From Candidatus Hecatellales archaeon (lineage in GTDB: Archaea; Thermoproteota; Bathyarchaeia; Hecatellales; Hecatellaceae), in contig QMYD01000025.1 of NCBI GenBank assembly GCA_003662485.1, forward strand, positions 1 to 11,320: 11,320 nucleotides of DNA, in the 5' to 3' direction. The position numbers and the translations under genes are program-made. Below the pieces are notes generated by a model. That model worked only from the letters and a program-made list of their open reading frames with translations. It was not told where the DNA came from and searched no databases. Shown piece by piece: positions 1-6,173 of the stretch (the stretch's first letter is position 1; each line of letters starts with the position of its first letter).

Positions 1-111
1 GTGATGACGGCTGAGGGGGAGCTTAAGGGAAGCGAAATCCGGGGGCCCGTGGCAAAGGAGGCGGCGGAACGCTGGCCGAGAATAGCCAGTATGGCAAGCA
101 TGATTGTTTGA
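1..111 (+). CDS. rpl14: Large-subunit ribosomal protein uL14, 3' end only
   Basis: The first 36 codons of the window, read in frame 1 and ending in TGA at 109-111, give the C-terminus of archaeal uL14. The diagnostic run is GELKGSEIRGPVAKEAAERW followed by PRIASMASMIV, a typical archaeal uL14 ending that is rich in the GP-V-KE-A--WPR-A pattern. uL14 sits on the subunit interface of the 50S particle and contacts uL19/eL24 and 16S rRNA bridges in the assembled ribosome (family knowledge). The rest of the gene lies to the left of the window. It is followed after 9 nt by uL24, the standard archaeal order uL14-uL24-eS4, so it almost certainly shares one transcript with the genes to its right. Confidence 0.93.
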   Translation: MMTAEGELKGSEIRGPVAKEAAERWPRIASMASMIV

Positions 112-120
112 GGTGGAAGG

Positions 121-570
121 TTGAAGCACTCCTCGGTTAAGCCTTCAAGCCAGCGGAAGGCTATGTATCAGGCAGCCTACCATGCCAGGCGTAAAATGCT
201 CTCAGCCCACCTCTCCCCAGACCTCAGGGTAAGATATGGCTTAAGATCCATACCGGTGAGGAAGGGGGACACCGTCCGCATCATGAGAGGAACCTATGCA
301 GGAGTTGAAGGAAAAATTAGGAGTGTGGATTTGAAGAAGTTTAGGGTGACCATTGACGGGGTGACGAGGGAGAAGGCTGACGGGACAACGGTCTATGTTC
401 CCATCCACCCCTCAAACCTCATGGTGGTGAAGCTCGACCTAAGCGACAAGTGGAGGGCAAGCAGGCTTGAAGCCTTAGCCAAGGCTAAGGAAGCCGAGGA
501 GGCTGAAGCTTTGAGAAGAGAGATGGAAGCTGAAAAGGAGGGCGGGGAAAAGAGGGAGGAGGCTGGCTGA
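121..570 (+). CDS. rpl24: Large-subunit ribosomal protein uL24
   Basis: This 149-residue protein is the archaeal/eukaryotic-type uL24 (L26e in eukaryotes), an early 23S rRNA binder near the exit-tunnel rim. The KOW motif is at residues about 47-82 (RKGDTVRIMRGTYAGVEGKI, then the DLKKFRVTIDGV strand). The N-terminus has the family-typical SSVKPSSQRKAMYQA pattern with a basic HARR segment. The start is TTG, chosen because GAGGTGG (110-116) lies five bases upstream and no in-frame ATG precedes the conserved N-terminus. The last 35 or so residues are an almost pure Glu/Lys/Arg/Ala helix, longer than in many archaeal homologues, probably a flexible charged tail. It lies 9 nt after uL14 and 10 nt before eS4. 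Confidence 0.95.
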   Translation: MKHSSVKPSSQRKAMYQAAYHARRKMLSAHLSPDLRVRYGLRSIPVRKGDTVRIMRGTYAGVEGKIRSVDLKKFRVTIDGVTREKADGTTVYVPIHPSNLMVVKLDLSDKWRASRLEALAKAKEAEEAEALRREMEAEKEGGEKREEAG

Positions 571-580
571 GCTGGGCCGC

Positions 581-1324
581 ATGGGTGAATCCAAGCATCT
601 TAAGAGGCATGTTTCACCGAAGTTTTGGCCCATCCATAGGAAGGAGAAGGTTTGGACGGTTAAGCCGAGTCCAGGCCCCCACCCCATAAACCGCTGTATA
701 CCCCTTATGATAATCGTTAGAGACCTCCTCGGCATTGTGAGGACGGCTAGGGAGGCTAAGAAGCTTCTAGCTGAGGGAAAGGTTAGCGTGGATGGGAGGG
801 TTAGGAGGGATGCAGGCTTCCCCGTAGGCCTCATGGACATAGTAGAGGTGAAAGGCTACGAGAAGGCTTACAGGGTTCTACCCCACCCCAAACGCTTCCT
901 AACCCTCCTCGAAGTCGACGGGGGAGAAAAAACCTTCAAGCTCTGCCGGATAGAGGATAAAACCACGGTTAGGGGAGGCCACATCCAGCTTAACCTCCAC
1001 GATGGGAGAAACGTTCTCATAAGGGTTTCAGACCCGGAGAAGGCTGAGGAGGACATTTACGAAACAGGGGGCACCGTTAAACTTGACCTTGGAAGCGGGC
1101 GAATCCTCGACTACTATAAGCTCGCCCCCGGAGCCTACGTGGTGGTAACGGGAGGGAAAAACGTTGGAATCCACGGGGTGGTAGCCTCTATTGAGAGGCC
1201 TAACCCGCTAGCCCAAACCATTGTGAAAATCCGCAGCCCCGAAGGCGTAGAATACAATACGGCAGCCCGCTACGTGATGGTGGTGGGTGAGGGAAAACCT
1301 GAAATAAGGCTTCCGGAGGCGTAG
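581..1324 (+). CDS. rps4e: Small-subunit ribosomal protein eS4
   Basis: This 247-residue protein is eS4, found only in archaea and eukaryotes, a primary binder of 16S rRNA in the 30S body. The N-terminal signature HLKRHVSPKFWPIHRKE (residues 6-22) is very characteristic. An S4-like RNA-binding domain spans about 42-105 (IIVRDLLGIVRTAREAKKLL, then GKVSVDGRVRRD). The central eS4 domain follows, and a KOW motif lies near 184-201 (GAYVVVTGGKNVGIHGVV). The ATG start gives the exact family N-terminus. The nearest GGAGG is about 18 nt upstream, inside the end of uL24, so initiation probably relies on coupling to uL24 translation. The length fits the family. It ends three bases before the uL5 start. 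Confidence 0.97.
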   Translation: MGESKHLKRHVSPKFWPIHRKEKVWTVKPSPGPHPINRCIPLMIIVRDLLGIVRTAREAKKLLAEGKVSVDGRVRRDAGFPVGLMDIVEVKGYEKAYRVLPHPKRFLTLLEVDGGEKTFKLCRIEDKTTVRGGHIQLNLHDGRNVLIRVSDPEKAEEDIYETGGTVKLDLGSGRILDYYKLAPGAYVVVTGGKNVGIHGVVASIERPNPLAQTIVKIRSPEGVEYNTAARYVMVVGEGKPEIRLPEA

Positions 1325-1327
1325 GGC

Positions 1328-1876
1328 TTGAGCGTAGACTGCGACCTCTACCGGCGGAGGTGGGAGCAGAACCCGCTTACCAAGCCGAGGATAGGCAAGG
1401 TAACCGTCAACATAAGCGTGGGGAGGTCTGGGGAGCCCCTAGAAAATGCTATGAAAATCTTGGAGCAGATAACAGGCCAGAAGCCCACGGTTAGGAGGGC
1501 TAAGCGAACCATCAAGGACTTCGGGATAAGGAGGGGTGAACCCATAGCCTGCCTCGTAACCCTGAGAGGTGAGAAAGCCTTAAGCTTCCTAGAAAAAGCC
1601 CTAACCACGGTTGGAAATAAGATTAAGGTTTCAAGCCTCGACGAGTATGGAAACTTCTCCTTCGGGATAAGGGAGCATATAGAACTTCCAGGCGTGAAAT
1701 ATGACCCCCACCTTGGAATCGTAGGCATGGATGTATGCGTAACCCTGGAGAAGCCGGGCTACAGGGTTAAATACAGGAAGAGAGCTGCCTCCAAGGTTGG
1801 AGGATGGCAGAGGCTTACAAGAGATGAAGCTATATGCTTCCTAAGAGAAATGGGAATAGAGCTGGTGGGGGGCTGA
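1328..1876 (+). CDS. rpl5: Large-subunit ribosomal protein uL5
   Basis: uL5 (182 residues, normal archaeal length) binds 5S rRNA with uL18 and helps form the central protuberance. Visible family features are KVTVNISVGRSGEPLENA near residues 24-41, LEQITGQKPTVRRAKRTIKD (45-64), FGIREHIELPGVKYDPHLGI (112-131) and GMDVCVTLEKPGYRVKYRKR (133-152). The start is TTG, preceded by GGAGG at 1315-1319 with eight bases of spacing, and lies only three bases after the eS4 stop. No in-frame ATG exists near the conserved N-terminus. Its 3' end carries GGTGGGG, which serves as the ribosome-binding site of the following uS14 gene. Confidence 0.97.
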   Translation: MSVDCDLYRRRWEQNPLTKPRIGKVTVNISVGRSGEPLENAMKILEQITGQKPTVRRAKRTIKDFGIRRGEPIACLVTLRGEKALSFLEKALTTVGNKIKVSSLDEYGNFSFGIREHIELPGVKYDPHLGIVGMDVCVTLEKPGYRVKYRKRAASKVGGWQRLTRDEAICFLREMGIELVGG

Positions 1877-1879
1877 AGG

Positions 1880-2044
1880 GTGGCGAAGCATAAGCCTAAA
1901 AAGGTTAGGAAGTATGGTAAGGGTAGCCGGCCCTGTCAGCGCTGCGGCTCCTATGGCCCCATAGTGAGGAGGCTTGGAATAAACCTCTGCAGGCAGTGCT
2001 TTAGGGAACTCGCCCCAAAACTTGGCTTCAAAAAGTACATTTAG
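1880..2044 (+). CDS. rps14: Small-subunit ribosomal protein uS14, zinc-binding short form
   Basis: This short frame encodes 54 residues beginning VAKHKPKKVRKYGKGSRPC. It is the small zinc-finger form of uS14, which binds 16S rRNA in the 30S head. Four cysteines form the metal site: C19-x2-C22 and C37-x2-C40 (PCQRCGSYGPIV and LCRQC). The C-terminus ELAPKLGFKKYI is typical. The GTG start lies three bases after the uL5 stop and seven bases after GGTGGGG (1864-1872), which stands inside the end of uL5, so the two are probably translationally coupled. The gene fills the otherwise empty gap between uL5 and uS8, exactly where archaeal spc clusters place uS14. Confidence 0.96.
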   Translation: MAKHKPKKVRKYGKGSRPCQRCGSYGPIVRRLGINLCRQCFRELAPKLGFKKYI

Positions 2045-2065
2045 AGGGATGGGTGGAATAAGGGT

Positions 2066-2458
2066 TTGACGCTGCAGGACCCCCTAGCCGACTGCCTTGC
2101 AACCATCTACAACTGCGAGATGAGGAATAAGAAGGAGTGCATCGTCTACCCAGCCTCCAAGCTGATAGGCAGGGTTCTCCAAGTAATGCAGAAGCACGGG
2201 TATATAGGCGAATTCGAGTATATCGATGATGGTAGGGGAGGGAAATTCCGCATCCAACTGTTAGGCAGGATTAATAAGTGCGGGGTTATCAAGCCTAGGT
2301 TCCCTGTTTCCGTGGGTGAAATAGAGGAGCTAGCGAGGAAGTATCTTCCCTCAAGGGATATGGGCATAGTTATCATGACCACTCCAGCCGGCGTCATGTC
2401 GCATAGGGAGGCTGCGGAAAAGCATACGGGTGGAAGACTTCTAGCCTACGTCTACTGA
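2066..2458 (+). CDS. rps8: Small-subunit ribosomal protein uS8
   Basis: uS8 (130 residues, usual archaeal length) is a 16S rRNA binder in the platform. The N-terminus LQDPLADCLATIYNCEMRNK and the ending TTPAGVMSHREAAEKHTGGRLLAYVY are family hallmarks; the GVMSHREA stretch is the conserved rRNA-contacting motif. The start is TTG at 2066, supported by GGTGG at 2052-2056 about nine bases upstream and by the family N-terminus beginning here. It lies 21 nt after uS14 and 15 nt before uL6. In bacteria uS8 represses its own spc operon; nothing in this sequence shows whether that applies here. Confidence 0.97.
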   Translation: MTLQDPLADCLATIYNCEMRNKKECIVYPASKLIGRVLQVMQKHGYIGEFEYIDDGRGGKFRIQLLGRINKCGVIKPRFPVSVGEIEELARKYLPSRDMGIVIMTTPAGVMSHREAAEKHTGGRLLAYVY

Positions 2459-2473
2459 GGAGGCGAAAAGAGA

Positions 2474-3022
2474 ATGGTCAGGGTTCCAGTCGAGGAGAGA
2501 ACGGTTGAGCTCCCAGAGGGTGTTGAAGCCTCCTATGAGGGCGGCGTTCTAACCGTTAAGGGCCCCCTAGGCGAGCTTAAAAAGAACCTTTCCCACACTG
2601 GTGTTGAAATTAGGGTTTCCCAGGGGAAGGTGGTGGTTAGGAGGGAGTGGGCTGGAAAACGGGAGAGATCCATGATTGGAACAGTGGCCGCCCACGTTAA
2701 AAACATGATCACCGGAGTAACCCAGGGCTTCACCTACAAGCTCAAAATGGTTTCCTCCCACTTCCCCATCACCGTGAAGGTTTCAGACGGGAAAGTCTAC
2801 ATTGAAAACTTTATTGGGGAGAGGAAGCCGAGGATTGCGAAGATCATGGGGGACGTGAAGGTTAGGGTTGAAGGTGAAGACGTAATCGTTCAGGGCATAA
2901 ACCTTGAGGAGGTAAGCCAGACAGCTGCCAACATCCAGCAGGCTACGAAGATTAGGAAGAAGGATCCAAGGGTCTTCCTCGACGGCATCTACATCTACGA
3001 GAAGGCGAAGGGGTTAAGCTAA
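2474..3022 (+). CDS. rpl6: Large-subunit ribosomal protein uL6
   Basis: uL6 (182 residues) has the two-repeat beta-barrel fold and sits near the GTPase-associated region of the 50S subunit. The first repeat covers about residues 10-90 (GGVLTVKGPLGELKKNLSHT, MIGTVAAHVKNMITGVTQGF). The second covers about 95-175, with HFPITVKVSDGKVYIENFIG and the archaeal IQQATKIRKKDPRVFLDGIY ending. The ATG start is preceded by GGAGG at 2459-2463. This is the last gene of the left-hand block. Its TAA stop (3020-3022) overlaps by four bases the TAG stop of the convergent DUF169 gene, so transcripts of the two genes necessarily meet. In most archaea eL32 would follow directly. Confidence 0.97.
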   Translation: MVRVPVEERTVELPEGVEASYEGGVLTVKGPLGELKKNLSHTGVEIRVSQGKVVVRREWAGKRERSMIGTVAAHVKNMITGVTQGFTYKLKMVSSHFPITVKVSDGKVYIENFIGERKPRIAKIMGDVKVRVEGEDVIVQGINLEEVSQTAANIQQATKIRKKDPRVFLDGIYIYEKAKGLS

Positions 3023-3789
3023 CAATCACCCTCATAGAATTTTAGGTAGCGTTTGGGTAAACCCTGCAGGCTGTCTGCCCTAATCCCGAGGAAGGGTATT
3101 GGGTATCTTACCCCCCTCCTGTAAAGTTCTTCAACCCCCTCAGCCAGCCCAGCTAAGGCTTTGCATGGAAGAGCTAGAACAAGCTCGTCATCCTGAACAT
3201 GGCCAAACCTCCTCTCGCCGAAGGATGGAATAGTCAAAGCTGGGCTCCCCGTCACATAGCATTTAGCTATGGAGTCGGAGCAGGAGGATTCGCCGACATA
3301 GGTTGAAACGAAGGTTCTATAGCGTTTGAGCTGGAGGGCTGAGAGGGCTATGGAGGCCTGGGCGGGATTAAGATAGATAAGCAGTAAGTCTGGTTTGAAG
3401 GATGCTTTCGCTAAGGGGGCTGTAACTGCAAACCTAAATCCTCCAGGCGGAATCCTATACATGGATTCAAGCTTAGCATAGCCATCCTCCACCCTCTCAA
3501 ACCAGTAGGATGCATACTCCCTTTTCAGCTCTCCGGGGAGCTCCTCTAGGAGCCCCACCACGTAGCTGCAGGTTAAAGCTAGGCTTCCACGCTCAGCCGC
3601 CACCGTCCAACCGTAAAACCTTGAAAGGGAGACCATCTGGCAGAGCCTTAACACCTTTAAGCCAAGCCTCCCAGCATCCACAGCCCCCTTCAGTTCATCC
3701 TTTAGTAGGGCGAAGGCTACGGGTGGGGTTCTCAGCCTTAGAAGCCTCTCCAAGCTTTCAGAAGCCCTTAAAAATGCTTCAGCCTTCAA
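3019..3789 (-). CDS. DUF169-family protein, function unknown
   Basis: This 256-residue protein reads like the DUF169 family (COG2043), widespread in archaea and anaerobic bacteria with no established function. Landmarks are RTPPVAFALLKDE near 20-32; RLCQMV with Cys50; TCSYVVGL with Cys74; FRFAVTAPLAKASFKPDLLL (118-137) leading to IYLNPAQA; ESSCSDSIAKCYVTGSPALT (167-186, Cys170 and Cys177); the ERRFGHVQDDELVLALP block (192-208); and a final GVRYPIPFLG. The conserved cysteines could hold a metal or cofactor, but this is only inference. No signal peptide or membrane segment is seen. The TTG start is supported by GGGAGG on the minus strand (complement of 3798-3803) eight bases upstream. It lies antisense inside the ribosomal cluster, convergent with uL6 and divergent from eL32. 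Its base composition and start-codon style match its neighbours, so there is no sign of recent foreign origin. Confidence 0.88.
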   Translation of the reverse strand: MKAEAFLRASESLERLLRLRTPPVAFALLKDELKGAVDAGRLGLKVLRLCQMVSLSRFYGWTVAAERGSLALTCSYVVGLLEELPGELKREYASYWFERVEDGYAKLESMYRIPPGGFRFAVTAPLAKASFKPDLLLIYLNPAQASIALSALQLKRYRTFVSTYVGESSCSDSIAKCYVTGSPALTIPSFGERRFGHVQDDELVLALPCKALAGLAEGVEELYRRGVRYPIPFLGIRADSLQGLPKRYLKFYEGDC

Positions 3790-3879
3790 CCTTTACGCCT
3801 CCCACACAGAAGCATTTGGGGTTAAGATTTAATATGGGTATGCTCTTTATTGGGAAAAGGCTGGAGGCAAGACTTAGCC
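3790..3879. promoter_or_regulatory. Divergent promoter region between DUF169 gene and eL32
   Basis: This 90-base gap is the only intergenic space between two divergently transcribed genes. The clearest AT-rich element is TTTAATAT at 3828-3835, TATA-like in both directions (minus strand ATATTAAA). Rightward initiation about 25 nt downstream would fall near 3857, just ahead of GGAGG (3863-3867) and the eL32 GTG at 3880. Leftward initiation would fall near 3803-3806, just ahead of the minus-strand GGGAGG (complement 3798-3803) and the DUF169 TTG. A second weak candidate for eL32 is CTTTATTG (3845-3852). Assignment rests on spacing and composition only. Confidence 0.5.
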
Positions 3880-4305
3880 GTGGCTAAGCTTCCGGAGGCT
3901 GAGAAGGCTAGGCGTAAGCTTTCAAGGCAGGCTAGGAGGCTTAGAAGGGAGAAGCCTGAATTTGTTAGGCAGGAGAGTTGGCGCTATAAGAGGGTTAAAC
4001 CCTCCTGGAGGAGGCCTAGGGGTATAGACAGCAAGATGAGGCTTGCCAGGAAGGGTTGGCCTGCCTCACCCAACCCGGGCTATAGGTCCCCTAAAGCCCT
4101 TAGGGGGCTTCACCCCTCAAGCTTCATGGAAGCCCTCGTAAGCAGAGTTGAAGACTTAAAGACTTTAAACCCAAAGGTTCACGCTGTGAGAATTGCTGGG
4201 GGTGTAGGCCGGAGGAAGAGGCTTCAAATCTTCAGTGAGGCTAAGAACCTGGGCTTCAAGGTGTTGAATCCCCCCAAACTGGTTGAGGAGGCTGCTTCAA
4301 GGTGA
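3880..4305 (+). CDS. rpl32e: Large-subunit ribosomal protein eL32
   Basis: eL32 is an archaeal/eukaryotic 50S protein. The unmistakable block is PEFVRQESWRYKRVKPSWRR, followed by PRGIDSKMRLARKGWP and YRSPKALRGLHPSSF; the C-terminal half VHAVRIAGGVGRRKRLQI is also typical. I start the gene at GTG 3880 (141 residues) because GGAGG lies at 3863-3867 and the promoter-like TATA at 3828-3835 predicts a transcript beginning around 3857. An in-frame TTG at 3850 would add ten residues but has no ribosome-binding site and may lie upstream of the transcript. The stop overlaps the eL19 start (GTGA, 4302-4305). This gene opens a second ribosomal block after the antisense DUF169 gene. Confidence 0.94.
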   Translation: MAKLPEAEKARRKLSRQARRLRREKPEFVRQESWRYKRVKPSWRRPRGIDSKMRLARKGWPASPNPGYRSPKALRGLHPSSFMEALVSRVEDLKTLNPKVHAVRIAGGVGRRKRLQIFSEAKNLGFKVLNPPKLVEEAASR

Positions 4306-4775
4306 GCTTGAAAAGCCAGAGGAGGCTTGCAGCCCAGCTGCTGGGAGTTGGGGAGAGCAGGGTTTGGATAGACCCTGAAAGGTTTGAAGAGGTCTCCTCA
4401 GCCATAACTAGGAGGGAGATTGAACACCTAATCAAGGATGGAGCTATTAAGGCTAAGCCTGAGAAGGGTGTAAGTAGGGGGAGGGCGAGAATCCGCCATG
4501 AGAAGCGTAAGCGTGGACGTAGGAGGGGGCCTGGAAGCAGAGAAGGCGCAGCTGGAGCCCGCCTACCTAAGAAGCGCAGGTGGATAAACACGATTAGGGC
4601 TCTAAGGGATACGCTGAAAAGGCTTAGGGACTCGAAGAGTATTACGCCCTCCACGTATAGGAGGCTTTACATTATGGCTAAGGGAGGCGTTTTCCGCAGT
4701 CGAAGCCAACTTCTCCAATACGTGAAGGCTTCAGGCCTGCTTGTCAAGCGTAGGGGTGCGGTGAGGCGTGGCTAG
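4302..4775 (+). CDS. rpl19e: Large-subunit ribosomal protein eL19
   Basis: eL19 (157 residues) is an archaeal/eukaryotic 50S protein with a long basic helix reaching towards the small subunit. Family features are LKSQRRLAAQLLGVGESRVW (residues 3-22), IDPERFEEVSSAITRREIEH (23-42), the very basic RGRARIRHEKRKRGRRRGPG region (about 59-78) and TYRRLYIMAKGGVFRSRSQL near the end. The start is GTG at 4302, overlapping the eL32 stop by four bases in the GTGA arrangement, with GAGGAGG at 4285-4291 upstream. Its own end overlaps the uL18 start by eight bases, indicating tight translational coupling along eL32-eL19-uL18. Confidence 0.97.
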   Translation: MSLKSQRRLAAQLLGVGESRVWIDPERFEEVSSAITRREIEHLIKDGAIKAKPEKGVSRGRARIRHEKRKRGRRRGPGSREGAAGARLPKKRRWINTIRALRDTLKRLRDSKSITPSTYRRLYIMAKGGVFRSRSQLLQYVKASGLLVKRRGAVRRG

Positions 4776-5352
4776 GGGTCCAAGATACAGGGTTCCCTTC
4801 AGGAGGCGTAGGGAGGGTAAAACCAACTATTATAGGCGTAGGGAGCTCCTCAAATCTGGGGAGCTTAGACTGGTTTTCAGGCCCACCCTCTCCAACGCCA
4901 TCGCCCAGTTCGTGAAGGCTGAACTCCCAGGAGACAGGATTCTAGTCTCAGCCGTTTCAAGGGAGCTAGTGAAAAACTTTGGGTGGAAGGCTTCCTGCGG
5001 AAACCTTCCCGCAGCCTACCTCACAGGGCTACTAGCAGGGTTGAAGGCGAGGAAGGCTGGAATTGAGAAGGCCATTCTCGACGCTGGAATCAAGAAGCCT
5101 AATCCAGGCTGCAGGATTTATGCAGGCCTAAAAGGGGTTTTGGATGCTGGGGTAAATGTCCCCCATGATCCTGAATGCCTCCCCAGCGAGGAGAGGATTA
5201 GGGGTGAGCACATAGCCTCCTACTGGAAGACTCTTAGCCAGGCGGAGAGGGAGCGAAGATTCACCCACTACCTTAAAGCAGGGCTAAGCCCGGAGGAGCT
5301 CCCCAAACACTTCGAAGAGGTTAAGCAGGCCATCCTTAAAGCCTACAGCTAA
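4768..5352 (+). CDS. rpl18: Large-subunit ribosomal protein uL18
   Basis: uL18 (194 residues, the longer archaeal form) binds 5S rRNA with uL5. The N-terminus GPRYRVPFRRRREGKTNYYR RR-type basic segment is characteristic. So are RLVFRPTLSNAIAQFVKAEL (34-53) and CRIYAGLKGVLDAGVNVPHD (115-134). The C-terminal extension LSPEELPKHFEEVKQAILKA is common in archaea. The start is GTG at 4768, inside the last eight bases of eL19. This start gives the family N-terminus and has GGGGTG about ten bases upstream. Seventy-six bases follow before uS5, and these contain a promoter-like region, so uL18 may close a short transcription unit. Confidence 0.97.
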   Translation: MARGPRYRVPFRRRREGKTNYYRRRELLKSGELRLVFRPTLSNAIAQFVKAELPGDRILVSAVSRELVKNFGWKASCGNLPAAYLTGLLAGLKARKAGIEKAILDAGIKKPNPGCRIYAGLKGVLDAGVNVPHDPECLPSEERIRGEHIASYWKTLSQAERERRFTHYLKAGLSPEELPKHFEEVKQAILKAYS

Positions 5353-5354
5353 AA

Positions 5355-5407
5355 CCGGGAAGAGAACCTTTATAATTCCCGGGCTTTTAAACCTCTGTGC
5401 CCGGGAA
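5355..5407. repeat. Three alternating CCCGGGAA elements around the uS5 TATA box
   Basis: The uL18-uS5 gap holds CCGGGAA (5355-5361), its reverse complement TTCCCGGG (5376-5383) and CCCGGGAA again (5400-5407). The first two are an exact 7-base inverted repeat with a 14-base spacer containing the TATA box. The second and third are an exact 8-base inverted repeat with a 16-base spacer. The third copy lies near the predicted transcription start. The layout resembles operator half-sites for a regulator that would block TBP or polymerase. The pair 5376-5407 could also form an RNA hairpin, but no T-run follows, so a terminator is unlikely. Confidence 0.55.
5369..5376 (+). promoter_or_regulatory. TATA box of uS5 gene
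   Basis: TTTATAAT is a good archaeal TATA box, standing in a GC-rich context that makes it prominent. Initiation about 25 nt downstream would be near 5397-5400, giving a leader of roughly 30 nt that carries GAGGTTAGGG (5419-5428) directly before the uS5 TTG at 5429. This indicates that uS5 can be transcribed separately from uL18. Confidence 0.55.
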
Positions 5408-5428
5408 GGCTTAAAGTCGAGGTTAGGG

Positions 5429-6067
5429 TTGGAGGGCAGGCCTTTGGCAAGTGAAGCAGCCGAGTGGACTCCTAGAACCAAGCTTGGAAGGCTGGTGCTC
5501 GAGGGTAAAATAGTCTCTATGGAGGAGGTTTTCAACTCAGGCTACAGAATTCAGGAGCCCGAAATCGTGGATAGGCTGCTCCCCAACTACAAGCAGGAGG
5601 TCCTATCCATGGGCATCATCCAGAAGCAGACAGACGCTGGGGAGCAGTCCCGCTTCAGGGTGGTGGTGGCTGTTGGAAATGAGGATGGCTTTGTGGGGGT
5701 TGGAACAGGGAAGGCTAAGCAGATAAGGCTCGCCGTGGATAAGGCTGCCATGTATGCTAAGCTTAACATCACCCCTGTGAGGCGTGGATGCGGAAGCTGG
5801 GAGTGCGGCTGCGGTAAACCTCACTCCATCCCCTTCAGGGTTGAAGGTAAATGCGGAAGCGTTAGGTTTGAAATCATTCCTGGACCTAGAGGCCTGGGCC
5901 TCGTAGCCAACGAGATGGCGAAGACCATTCTGAGGCTTGCGGGGATAAAAGACTGCTGGACGAGGAGCTTCGGCTCCACCAGCACAGCCACCTCACTAGC
6001 CTTCGCAGTCTACGATGCGCTGAAGAAAACTTATAAGGTTGTTACCCCCCAGGACTGGGTGAGATAG
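5429..6067 (+). CDS. rps5: Small-subunit ribosomal protein uS5
   Basis: uS5 (212 residues, normal archaeal length) shapes the mRNA entry channel and affects decoding accuracy. The double-stranded-RNA-binding-like domain is at about 56-120 (EVLSMGIIQKQTDAGEQSRF, RVVVAVGNEDGFVGVGTGKA). The archaeal Cys/His segment RRGCGSWECGCGKPHSIPFR places C121, C126, C128, H132 and C142, a possible zinc site. The C-terminal domain contains IIPGPRGLGLVANEMAKTIL and a WTRSFGSTSTATSLAFAVYD stretch. The TTG start is supported by GAGGTTAGGG just upstream; a second in-frame TTG six codons later is less likely. It is flanked by a promoter-like region on the left and a terminator-like hairpin on the right, so it may be a single-gene unit. 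Confidence 0.97.
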   Translation: MEGRPLASEAAEWTPRTKLGRLVLEGKIVSMEEVFNSGYRIQEPEIVDRLLPNYKQEVLSMGIIQKQTDAGEQSRFRVVVAVGNEDGFVGVGTGKAKQIRLAVDKAAMYAKLNITPVRRGCGSWECGCGKPHSIPFRVEGKCGSVRFEIIPGPRGLGLVANEMAKTILRLAGIKDCWTRSFGSTSTATSLAFAVYDALKKTYKVVTPQDWVR

Positions 6068-6092
6068 AAAAAGGCTAAGCTACGCCTTTTTT
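6068..6092 (+). terminator. Hairpin with T-run after uS5
   Basis: Directly after the uS5 stop codon, AAAAAGGC (6068-6075) pairs perfectly with GCCTTTTT (6084-6091) around an eight-base loop, and the T-run extends to six (6087-6092). Archaeal termination relies mainly on T-runs, and this is the longest one I noticed in a GC-rich window. The position immediately after a stop codon fits a terminator. The stem is mostly A-T, so the T-run may matter more than the hairpin. Confidence 0.6.
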
Positions 6093-6117
6093 GCAGGGAA
6101 ACCGTTAGGGCATAACC

Positions 6118-6125
6118 ATTATAAC
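6118..6125 (+). promoter_or_regulatory. Promoter-like TATA box of the uL30-uL15-secY unit
   Basis: The 106-base gap between uS5 and uL30 is markedly AT-rich compared with the rest of the window. ATTATAAC at 6118-6125 is the best TATA candidate and predicts a start near 6148. A second candidate, AATTTAAGAA (6141-6150), would place the start close to the uL30 ATG at 6174 and give an almost leaderless message. Because uL30 has no strong Shine-Dalgarno site, the second option is credible. Apart from these elements and the terminator-like hairpin, I see nothing else in the gap. Confidence 0.5.
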
Positions 6126-6173
6126 TGTTAAGTGAATTAGAATTTAAGAATCGCTTGAAGGCTGAGTGAACAT

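Noticed and set aside
475..840. 121-codon minus-strand frame over uL24 and eS4
   Set aside because: It is antisense to two certain ribosomal genes; the Leu/Ser/Phe-rich product is a typical shadow.
3850..3879. Earlier TTG start for eL32
   Set aside because: No Shine-Dalgarno site, probably upstream of the transcription start, and the extra ten residues are not typical of the family; GTG 3880 is better supported.
3510..3887. 125-codon plus-strand frame over the DUF169 gene and into eL32
   Set aside because: Pro/Ser-rich with no family match, while the opposite strand carries a clear DUF169 protein with a ribosome-binding site.
5376..5407. Terminator after uL18
   Set aside because: The GC-rich inverted repeat has no following T-run and overlaps the uS5 promoter, so an operator or leader hairpin fits better.
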